A DNA stretch of 64,000 nucleotides from Bradyrhizobium sp. SZCCT0148 (lineage in GTDB: Bacteria > Pseudomonadota > Alphaproteobacteria > Rhizobiales > Xanthobacteraceae): positions 62,001 to 126,000 of the forward strand of contig NZ_JAFCKT010000013.1 in assembly GCF_018129985.1 (NCBI RefSeq), read 5' to 3'. Within the stretch, counting starts at the first letter, position 1. Each line of letters starts with the position of its first letter. The notes beneath the pieces were generated by a model that saw only the letters and a list, made by a program, of their open reading frames with translations, ran no database searches and had not been told where the DNA came from. Positions 35,569 through 43,143 of this stretch are shown here, in pieces. The translations under genes were made by a program, and so were the position numbers.

Positions 35569-36642
35569 ATGAATGACGAAGCGAGCTTGAATGAGGGGCC
35601 GGTCCGTCCCCGTCCGGTTGTCGTGGTCACAGGGGCATCCGCTGGGGTTGGCCGGGCCATCGCCCATCGTTTCGGCCGCGCCGGTTACTCCATCGGTCTG
35701 ATCGCCCGAGATGTGGAAGCCCTCGAGGATGTGCGGCGCGAGATCGAGGACGTCGGAGGACGGGCGGTTGTGATGCCTCTGGATGTGGCGGATGCCGGCG
35801 CCGTCTTTGCGGCAGCGGACCGCATCGCATCGACGCTGGGTCCGATCCACATCTGGATCAACGACGCGATGGTGACGGTGTTCTCTCCGGTTTGGCGCAT
35901 GACGCCCGATGAATTCCGCCGTGTCACCGAGGTCACCTATCTCGGCTTCGTGCACGGAACGATGGCGGCCCTGCGCCACATGCGGCCCGCAAACAGGGGG
36001 ACGATCATCCAGATCGGATCGGCGTTGGCCTACCGCGGCATTCCGCTCCAGTCGGCCTATTGTGGGGCCAAGCACGCCATTCGCGGTTTCACGGATTCGC
36101 TGCGAAGCGAGCTGAGGCACGAGCAGAGCAGGCTCAATTTGATGATGCTGCAGCTGCCGGCGGTCAACACTCCGCAATTCGATTGGGCGAGGGCGCATAT
36201 GCCGCGGACGCCGAGGCCAGTGGCGCCTGTGGTCGAGCCTGAGGTCATCGCGAATAAAGTGTACGATGCAGCTCAAAGGCCGGCGAGGGAGTATTGGATC
36301 GGTTTCAGCACCCTAAAGGTCATTCTTGGCAACATGATCTTGCCGGGGCTGCTGGATCGCTATCTCGCACAAACCTGTATCAGTGGCCAACAGACGGATC
36401 GCCCGATCGATCCAAGTCGGCGGGACAACCTCGATCAACCCGTACGCGGCCTTCATCGCACCAGGGGGAGCTTCGCTTCGGAGGCGGTCGATAGCGCCTT
36501 TGCCGGACCGGCAAGCATGCTGCGGCTTGCTCCGGTCATGGCGCTGTTGGGAACAGCTGCGTTGGCGGTGGTGGCTGCACGGGCATCGCGAAGCAGGAGC
36601 AGCAGACATCGTCGACGTCAACGCGATGCGCGACTTGGATGA
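35569..36642 (+). CDS. Short-chain dehydrogenase with C-terminal membrane tail
   Basis: A 357-aa SDR. The nucleotide loop TGASAGVG is at about residues 21-28, the NNAG motif is altered to NDAM, and the catalytic Ser and YCGAK are at about 147-166. Classic SDR length ends near 250; the extension holds a hydrophobic segment (APVMALLGTAALAVVAA) and a strongly basic tail, suggesting membrane attachment. It lies 12 bp after the ASRT-like gene and overlaps the GH15 gene by 17 bp. Substrate unknown; an alcohol or sugar in the operon's pathway is likely. Confidence 0.87.
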   Translation: MNDEASLNEGPVRPRPVVVVTGASAGVGRAIAHRFGRAGYSIGLIARDVEALEDVRREIEDVGGRAVVMPLDVADAGAVFAAADRIASTLGPIHIWINDAMVTVFSPVWRMTPDEFRRVTEVTYLGFVHGTMAALRHMRPANRGTIIQIGSALAYRGIPLQSAYCGAKHAIRGFTDSLRSELRHEQSRLNLMMLQLPAVNTPQFDWARAHMPRTPRPVAPVVEPEVIANKVYDAAQRPAREYWIGFSTLKVILGNMILPGLLDRYLAQTCISGQQTDRPIDPSRRDNLDQPVRGLHRTRGSFASEAVDSAFAGPASMLRLAPVMALLGTAALAVVAARASRSRSSRHRRRQRDARLG

Positions 36643-38434
36643 GAGCTTCCCAGTGCCGACGAAGTCCATCGAGGATTATGGGCTGATTGGAGACTGCCAG
36701 ACGGCTGCCCTCGTGCATCGTGACGGTTCGATCGAGTGGCTGTGTTGGCCGCGCTTCGATTCGGACGCTTGCCTTGCGGCCTTGCTCAGCACGGACTCAC
36801 ATGGACGTTGGAAGATGGCGCCGGTCGAAGCCGGCAGTTCATCGCGCCGCCGCTATCGCACCGATACGCTCGTGCTCGAGACGGAGTTTGAGCTGACGAC
36901 GGGCTGTGTCCGTCTGATCGATTTTATGCCTATCGAGGGCAACGCATCTGCCGTGATCCGGATCGTTCGGGGCCTTGCGGGCAAGGTGAAGTTGCGCAGC
37001 GAGCTGGACCTGCGCTTCGACTATGGATCCTTGAGACCCGCAGTTGAGACCGATCGACAACAGGCCGTCGCCTTCGTGGGACCGCATCTCGTCGTTCTGC
37101 ATGCACCGTCACAGGTCTCGCAGCAGGGCTCCTGCATCGTATCGGAAGTGGAGGTGAGTGAAGGGGAGGAGATCGCATTTTGTCTCCGATACGGCAGCGC
37201 AACGGGTGCGCCGCCTCCGCCGCTTGCCTCCGCGGCAGCTATGCACAAAACGGAGGAATATTGGCTCAATTGGATTGCGAAGTTCTCGATCCAAACGCGG
37301 TGGCCCGAGGCCGTCAGGCGCTCCCTCTTGACGCTCAAGGCGATGATTTTTTGTGCGACAGGCGGCATCATTGCCGCTCCCACCACCTCACTTCCGGAGG
37401 CGCCGGCCCAGGACCTGAACTGGGATTACCGATATTGCTGGCTGCGGGATGCAGCGTTCACGATAACGGCTCTGCTTGATGCCGGGTATCAAGAGGAGGC
37501 CAGGGCGTTCCGCGACTGGCTTCTCCGGGCTGCAGGTGGCGAGCCTGACAAGATCAGAATCATGTACCGCGTGGATGGCTCGCGTCGTCTGGAGGAATGG
37601 GTGGCATCCTGGCTCCCGGGGTTCAGAGGGGCGAGGCCGGTGCGAATTGGAAATGCCGCGGCCGCCCAGCGACAGCTCGACGTCTACGGCGAGCTCCTTG
37701 ATTCTGTGGCTGCCGCAGCGAAGATGGGCGTTGTCCCGACCGATCGTGAAGCCGATCTGATTGCTTCCGTGATCGCTCACGTCGAAGGGGTTTGGGATGA
37801 GCCCGACCATGGTTTGTGGGAATTGAGAGGACATCCGCAGCACTACACATATTCCAAAGTGTCGGCCTGGGCCGCGGTGGATCGCTTCGTCCGTCGTGAT
37901 GATCTCCATCGATCGGCGGACAACGCCTTTGTGAAGCGAATGGTGGGGCTGCGGAACCGGATGCATCGCGAGATATGCGAAAAGGGGTTCAACCGCCAAC
38001 GAGAGACATTTGTAGAGTACTACGGCTCTGAGGAGGTGGATCCGAGCCTGCTCAACCTGCCTTTGGTGGGCTTCCTGCCTGTTACGCATCTGCGCATCGA
38101 AAAGACGATTGCTGCGATCGAGCGCGAGCTCGTGCACGACGGGTTCGTCCATCGCAAGTTGTCAGGCGAAATTCGCGAGGGAGCGTTTCTCGCATGCACC
38201 GGATGGCTCGTCGAATGCCAATTGATGCAAGGGCGACGGGCCGAAGCGGAGCGAACCTTCGCTCATCTCTTGCGAGCGCGAAATGATCTCGGATTACTAG
38301 CTGAGGAGTTCAACGTGCGCGATGGCCGCTTAGCCGGCAACTTTCCTCAGGCATTGAGCCATCTGGCATTGGTCCGCGCCGCCCTTCGCTTCGAAAATAA
38401 GGCATCCAACCGAGGGGACGGACACGGAACATAG
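36626..38434 (+). CDS. Glycoside hydrolase family 15 protein
   Basis: A 602-aa GH15 protein with the N-terminal super-sandwich domain (IEDYGLIGDCQTAALVHRDG) and the (alpha/alpha)6 barrel with conserved NWDYRYCWLRDA, QLDVYGELLD, LGLLAEEF with its catalytic Glu, and GNFPQALSH. No signal peptide, so it is cytoplasmic. Bacterial members act as glucoamylase, glucodextranase or trehalase. The start at 36626 is chosen by homology to the paralogue at 51901; the open frame runs further upstream inside the SDR gene. Last gene of the run. Confidence 0.9.
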   Translation: MRDLDESFPVPTKSIEDYGLIGDCQTAALVHRDGSIEWLCWPRFDSDACLAALLSTDSHGRWKMAPVEAGSSSRRRYRTDTLVLETEFELTTGCVRLIDFMPIEGNASAVIRIVRGLAGKVKLRSELDLRFDYGSLRPAVETDRQQAVAFVGPHLVVLHAPSQVSQQGSCIVSEVEVSEGEEIAFCLRYGSATGAPPPPLASAAAMHKTEEYWLNWIAKFSIQTRWPEAVRRSLLTLKAMIFCATGGIIAAPTTSLPEAPAQDLNWDYRYCWLRDAAFTITALLDAGYQEEARAFRDWLLRAAGGEPDKIRIMYRVDGSRRLEEWVASWLPGFRGARPVRIGNAAAAQRQLDVYGELLDSVAAAAKMGVVPTDREADLIASVIAHVEGVWDEPDHGLWELRGHPQHYTYSKVSAWAAVDRFVRRDDLHRSADNAFVKRMVGLRNRMHREICEKGFNRQRETFVEYYGSEEVDPSLLNLPLVGFLPVTHLRIEKTIAAIERELVHDGFVHRKLSGEIREGAFLACTGWLVECQLMQGRRAEAERTFAHLLRARNDLGLLAEEFNVRDGRLAGNFPQALSHLALVRAALRFENKASNRGDGHGT

Positions 38435-38534
38435 TCGTACACGTTGAAAATGGAACCCAGGCGGCCTGACTGCGTACTCTGTCTAACTCCCCCGAACGTT
38501 TCGAGTCTGTCTCCGGGGGCGGGGAGCAACGGTA

Positions 38535-39305
38535 ATGCAGGACGGTCGAGTAACTGGGTTAGCGCCAAGGCTGATCGAACCCGAAGGCCACGTTCGGGCA
38601 CTGACCGTACGAAACAAGCTGCTGAGCTGCATTCCGGGGGCAGAGTTGGAGGTGCTTCGATCGATCGGGACGGAGGTCGAAATCAAGCCGCGTCAAGTCC
38701 TGCATCATTGGCGCTTGCCGATGGAATACGTCTATTTTCTCAATGACGGGCTCATATCGGTCTCGGCCAAGGTGGAGCCGAATCGTTTCGTCGAGGCGTG
38801 GCTTGTCGGCGCCGAAGGAATGATTGGAGCCCCCTGTGTTTTGGCACCGGAAGATCCAATGCCCCCGCACCGCCGTGTGGTCCAGGTCGGCGGAACCGCC
38901 CTGCGAATTCCGACCCAGGCGTTTGTTGCAACGCTGGACGAGCTCCTGGCTCTTCGCGGAATAATCCTTCGCTATATCAATCTCGTGTTGTTTCAGACTT
39001 CCCAGGTGGGAGCCTGCAACTCGCTGCACTCGGTCCGGCAGCGGCTTGGCCGTTGGCTTCTCGTCGCGGCCAACGCGATGGACTCGAACGATTTGCCGAT
39101 CACGCATGCCGTGTTGGCTCAACTGCTCGGGATCCGCCGTGCCAGTGTTAGCGAGTGTCTCGAGACGTTCGAGCAGGCGGGCATCATCCGCAACACGCGA
39201 GCTGCAATAACTCTGATCGACCGGGCTCAGCTGCAGCATCTGGCATGTTCGTGCTCTGGATTGATACAGCGCGAGTACGATCGGCAAATCCGATCTCGCG
39301 CATAG
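38535..39305 (+). CDS. Crp/Fnr-family transcriptional regulator
   Basis: A 256-aa Crp/Fnr regulator: beta roll about 25-140, dimer helix around 140-165 and winged helix with ITHAVLAQLLGIRRASVSECLE near residue 185. It ends in a rhizobial-type C-terminal Cys-x-Cys (ACSCSGLIQREYD). It is more distant from the genes at 10707 and 58081 than these are from each other. A GGAAC-N16-CGTA near match to the EcfG consensus (38452-38476) and a GC-rich hairpin (38489-38519) lie just upstream. Confidence 0.86.
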   Translation: MQDGRVTGLAPRLIEPEGHVRALTVRNKLLSCIPGAELEVLRSIGTEVEIKPRQVLHHWRLPMEYVYFLNDGLISVSAKVEPNRFVEAWLVGAEGMIGAPCVLAPEDPMPPHRRVVQVGGTALRIPTQAFVATLDELLALRGIILRYINLVLFQTSQVGACNSLHSVRQRLGRWLLVAANAMDSNDLPITHAVLAQLLGIRRASVSECLETFEQAGIIRNTRAAITLIDRAQLQHLACSCSGLIQREYDRQIRSRA

Positions 39306-39410
39306 ACTTGCTTTGCAGCCCTTCGTTGCGCCCTTGCGGGTTGCGATGCAGTCCTCTGGAATTGCAACGAGGGCGGTCTTCGGGACGTTCTTCTCCGGAA
39401 AGGACAGATC

Positions 39411-40093
39411 ATGATCCCGAGGTAGCATTCGCTTGTCTGGCCGTCGGAATCGTCTGCGCCATCCTGATCGCAATCGTCCTAATCAACCATCCGCAGCGCC
39501 TGTGGATCATGAACATCGTCTGGCCAATTAACGGTCTGTTCGGTACCGTACTGACCTTGTTGCTGTACCACCGCTTCGGTCGCCTTGCTGCGCGCGATGC
39601 GAGCGAGCTCAAAAAGCGGTCCAGCGTGAAAAAGGAAACGCCGTTTTCTTCATGGTCGCCAAAGGCGCCATGCACTGCGGAGCCGGATGCACCCTAGGTG
39701 ACAGTCGCCGAAAGTCTCGTGCTCGCGTTTCCGGCGATTGCGATCTGGGCTGGTTGGAAAACGTCGTTCTCTGAAAAGATGTTTGCAATCTGAGTGGTGG
39801 ATTATCTGTTCGCATTCGTACTCGAAGTGGCATTCCAGTACTTCACGATCAAGCCCATGCGACCTGTCGCCGAGAGGGTATCGTTCAGGCTATTAAAGCA
39901 GACACGCTCTCGCTCACGGCTTGGCAAGTCGGGATGTGCGCAGCTCGCTATCTTCCGGAGGGGCCTCGGGGTACGGCTGGAGCGGTCGATGCCGGAGTTT
40001 TGGTCATGATGCAGATCACGATCATCGGGGATTTCTCACCAATATCCGGTGAACTGGTGGCTGATCTAGGCCGGCGTCAAGGAGCGGATGTAG
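39411..40093 (+). pseudogene. DUF4396 membrane protein, heavily degraded
   Basis: Pieces of a DUF4396 protein follow in order but in different frames. The ATG at 39411 reads MIPR and stops; the next frame gives AVGIVCAILIAIVLINHPQR and VWPINGLFGTVL; then AKGAMHCGAGCTLGD, VAESLVLAFPAIAIWAGW, a TGA in place of Trp before VVDYLFAFVLEVAFQYFTIK, then QAIKADTLSLTAWQVGM, PEFW, and an end NWWLI-stop-AGVKERM at 40093. At least five lesions are needed, so this is real decay. In other Rhizobiales the intact gene encodes a copper-linked or stress membrane protein of unknown role. Confidence 0.85.
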
Positions 40094-40310
40094 GACCTTG
40101 ACGACCTCTACTTTCGTATAGGCGAGCACGGCCGCAATCTGGTCAGTGCCCTCGCGACGTGCTTGGCTAGAGCCCCCAAAAGAATACTCTGATCTTGCTC
40201 TTCCGAATGCGCAAACTGTCGGCCTGCGCAAGCTCATCGCGCTCGCCCCAACGCCAGCGCACGTCCGCTGGCGTTGAGCGCGCCGGGCACCTTGCCGTGA
40301 GATTGGCGTG

Positions 40311-40826
40311 TTACCACCGATGATGCGCGCGGATTACGCCGTGATGATGATGGCGATGGGATCTTGGAGTCCAGCCGTAGCTATGACGCCATGGGTGTAC
40401 CTGCCGGACCGTATATCCCCACGGCCTCGGCGCGGACCAGCCGTAACTATAGCGCCAAGGACGCGGTCCCCAAGCGTAGGGCTGCGGGCCCCAACCATAT
40501 CCGCCCCAGTAAGGCGTATAGGTGTATGCTGGATAGTATCCACCATAACCGTATGGGCGGTACGCATACCCGTAGCCGTCGTACGGCCGCTCATAATAGT
40601 AGGGGCCAGCAATGGCGGAGCCGATCAGCGCTCCCGCAAGTAATCCCGCGCCGATCCCCCAGCCGCCACGCCAGCGCACCTGCGTGACATTGTTCTGTCC
40701 CGCCGACGTAAGCTCCGGCGAGCGCGCCGCCGCGGAGAGCGCTGTCAATGGCGCGGCCTGTGTACTGCCGAGTGGAGAGATCGCGATCAGACCGGTGAGA
40801 GAAAGGGCAAGTGTGAGTCTCCGCAT
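40311..40826 (-). CDS. Secreted Gly/Tyr/Trp/His-rich protein
   Basis: A 171-aa protein with a signal peptide (1-24, ending TQA), a short glycine-zipper-like hydrophobic stretch (GIGAGLLAGALIGSAIAG), then a region of Tyr-Gly-Pro-Trp repeats and a His-rich end (HRHHHH). Proteins like this are common in Rhizobiales outer layers, and the plan resembles the BA14K protein at 7780. AGGAG precedes the ATG. Function unknown; metal binding by the His cluster is possible. Confidence 0.75.
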   Translation of the reverse strand: MRRLTLALSLTGLIAISPLGSTQAAPLTALSAAARSPELTSAGQNNVTQVRWRGGWGIGAGLLAGALIGSAIAGPYYYERPYDGYGYAYRPYGYGGYYPAYTYTPYWGGYGWGPQPYAWGPRPWRYSYGWSAPRPWGYTVRQVHPWRHSYGWTPRSHRHHHHGVIRAHHRW

Positions 40827-40958
40827 CAGTGGCTCCTGTGATTTCAGAGTGCGGTCTCAACCTCAGCCTTCGATCTTGGTTTCCAGAGTCAATAGCTGCG
40901 GACACTATGTCGCGCCGATCGTCGATGGCAGACTGACGAGTGTACGACACCGTACCAA

Positions 40959-42035
40959 CTACAATGACTTTCGCTCGGTTTGAACGTGCTCTTGGTCAGA
41001 GACCTGCTTACTCTCACGCTCCAGGAAGGCCTCGACATAGATTATGCGGACAGCAACAAGCAGAATGGCCATCAAAGGGGTGGCCACGATCAATCCGATC
41101 AGACCAAAAAGCGTCCCCAAAACGGTCTGAGAAAGTATCGTGAGGGCCGGCGGGAGTGAGATCGTTCTTTTCTGAATCCATGGTGAGATGACATTTCCCT
41201 CGATGAGCTGGATCGACAAGAACAATAAAGCGACCCATGCCGCTAAGGTAGGAGACTGAGCCAGGGCGACGAGGATCGCCGGTACGGCGCCAGCGAGCGC
41301 CCCGATGTATGGCACGAAGTTCAGCAGCCCAGCGAGCAGAGCCAATGAAAGTGCCAAAGGCGAGCCGATAAGAAAAAGACCCAAGCCAAGAAGAAGCCCT
41401 ACGATGACCATGTCGATGAATTGCCCGAGAAACCAGAGCCTGAGCGTAGAACCAAGCTCCCGAGCAACTTCCCGCCCGTGAGGCCGCCAAGCCACAGGAA
41501 GCAGACGCAGCGCGCCTTCGAGGTACAATTGCGGCGATGCAGCCAGGAATATTGCCGTCGCCCCCACAACGACAAGAGTGCCGCCGATACCGAGAACCGA
41601 GCCGATGACACCCGGGACGTAGCCAGTCAGGCCGGCTCGCAGAGATTTTCCGGCTATTTGTAGCTGTTGAGCGAATACCGAGCCCCATGAGCTATCTTCC
41701 AGCTCCCTCCATACTCTCTCCAACTGGGTTCTCAGTTGCTGGCCGATTTCGTCGGCCTGGGCGAAAATAACGCTCCCGCGCCACCAGAGCAGCGCACCGA
41801 GAACGAGAGAAGTGATGATGATGACACAAAGCAGGGAGGTGTAATGACCCAGGCGAAATACGCGCTGCACCGCGTTGCTTGCCCCGCGCAAAACGCAAGC
41901 AATGACTACGGCACTGAACGTGAGCAAGAGAATGTCACGGAGCAACCAGATTGACGCGGCGAGAAAGAGGCCGATCGCGCTTACTCGGAGAGTGCGCTCT
42001 ATATGGCGGACGTGAGCGGTCAACTTGTCTTCCAA
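40959..42035 (-). CDS. AI-2E-family (PerM) transporter
   Basis: A 358-aa membrane protein of the AI-2E/PerM family with about eight helices and the conserved blocks GLLLGLGLFLIGSPLALSLA, LLNFVPYIGALAGAVPAILV, IEGNVISPWIQKRTISLPPA and FGLIGLIVATPL. The start is set at a TTG (42035) because a strong AAGGAG lies 5 nt before it; the open frame extends to 42128 with poor support. Members export small molecules or ions; autoinducer-2 export is only one case. A relic of a second copy lies at 48510-48860. Confidence 0.86.
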   Translation of the reverse strand: MEDKLTAHVRHIERTLRVSAIGLFLAASIWLLRDILLLTFSAVVIACVLRGASNAVQRVFRLGHYTSLLCVIIITSLVLGALLWWRGSVIFAQADEIGQQLRTQLERVWRELEDSSWGSVFAQQLQIAGKSLRAGLTGYVPGVIGSVLGIGGTLVVVGATAIFLAASPQLYLEGALRLLPVAWRPHGREVARELGSTLRLWFLGQFIDMVIVGLLLGLGLFLIGSPLALSLALLAGLLNFVPYIGALAGAVPAILVALAQSPTLAAWVALLFLSIQLIEGNVISPWIQKRTISLPPALTILSQTVLGTLFGLIGLIVATPLMAILLVAVRIIYVEAFLERESKQVSDQEHVQTERKSL

Positions 42036-42301
42036 TTGCTCTCCTTCATTGCGTTGGTTCCGGTCCAAACTCGGCCTTTCCTTGGTGCAGAGGCGAGGAG
42101 TCGAAATATTTACGAAAGCCGGTGCCACCTTCAGATTGAGCGGGCAACCGGTCTAGACGACGCGAGGCTTCATCATATAACTCCGTGTCTCCCTCACTTG
42201 CTTGCCGTGACGCAAAACTTGGCGCCCCAGGACCGGCTGGGGGCGCATAGAAGGATCACGACTGCGCGTCGAAATGGCTGATAGGGTTATAAGGAGAGCG
42301 C

Positions 42302-42382
42302 ATGAGGCGTGTTCCAATCTCATGCACGCCATCGAAAAAGATGCAGTCTCTCCAGAAACAATCCCTCGGCCCGCACGGTTAA
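42302..42382 (+). CDS. Candidate 26-codon leader peptide
   Basis: A 26-aa frame (MRRVPISCTPSKKMQSLQKQ onward) with a strong AAGGAG 5 nt before its ATG, ending 24 bp before the next gene. It may be a leader peptide or noise. Support is only the ribosome site. Confidence 0.2.
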   Translation: MRRVPISCTPSKKMQSLQKQSLGPHG

Positions 42383-42406
42383 GGTGATTGGCCAGGAGGA
42401 TGTGCC

Positions 42407-42850
42407 ATGCGTAATTCAGCAACAGCGACCGTTCTGTTCCTCTCCTCTTTACTCGTCTCCGGCTTCGCCCTTGCTCAACAACCCGAGACTGCACCGGGCT
42501 CCAACGAGACCCAGGCCACTCCCGTTCAGCCGGACCGTGCGCCGCAGCAGTCCGATCAGGCGCGCGAAACGGAGCGTAAGAGTGCCGAAGACACACGCGT
42601 CAAGCGAGACTGGACCACGCAGCGCGATGAGGATCGCACGGGCATGGACCGCATGCGGCGTCAGCAGCATATGGGACGCATGATGGAAGATACTGACCAT
42701 CGCACCACAGGCGGCAATTGGCGGATGCAGCGCGATGATGAAGATATGGACCGACGCTCGCGATACCGCGATGAGGATCGGCCGCGCCGACGCGTCAAGA
42801 TCTGCTTTGAATATGAAAACGGCGACGAATTTTGTCGTTACCGCGACTGA
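42407..42850 (+). CDS. Secreted Arg/Asp-rich protein, function unknown
   Basis: A 147-aa protein with a signal peptide (1-23, ending ALA), a Gln/Pro-rich linker and a strongly charged Arg/Asp/Met-rich body (residues 50-130), ending in a short hydrophilic stretch with two cysteines (KICFEYENGDEFCRYRD). AGGAGG lies 9 nt before the ATG. I do not recognise the family. A disordered, charged periplasmic protein is the best description. Confidence 0.72.
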   Translation: MRNSATATVLFLSSLLVSGFALAQQPETAPGSNETQATPVQPDRAPQQSDQARETERKSAEDTRVKRDWTTQRDEDRTGMDRMRRQQHMGRMMEDTDHRTTGGNWRMQRDDEDMDRRSRYRDEDRPRRRVKICFEYENGDEFCRYRD

Positions 42851-43143
42851 GTTGACGCCTTAATCTTCCGGATGGTCGTCGCTCCCGCGCTGCGGAGCAT
42901 CCCGACCGGCGCCGTTGGGCGTTCGCCAGTTGATGACGGAGGAATCCGCCCGACTGTCGAAGAGTCGGCGCGTGTCGCCGCTCCTGCGCGGCCCCGGATA
43001 TCAATCGGCGTGTTCCCGCAGTGCTGGCCCGGCTGGGAGCCGCGGGAGCAAGACGCTTCCGGCGATTGATCAGAAGATGGATCGGCACGTCCGGCGCCGT
43101 CTTGCGCAACGATGGAACGGTTGTCTATCTTGAGGAGCCGCGA

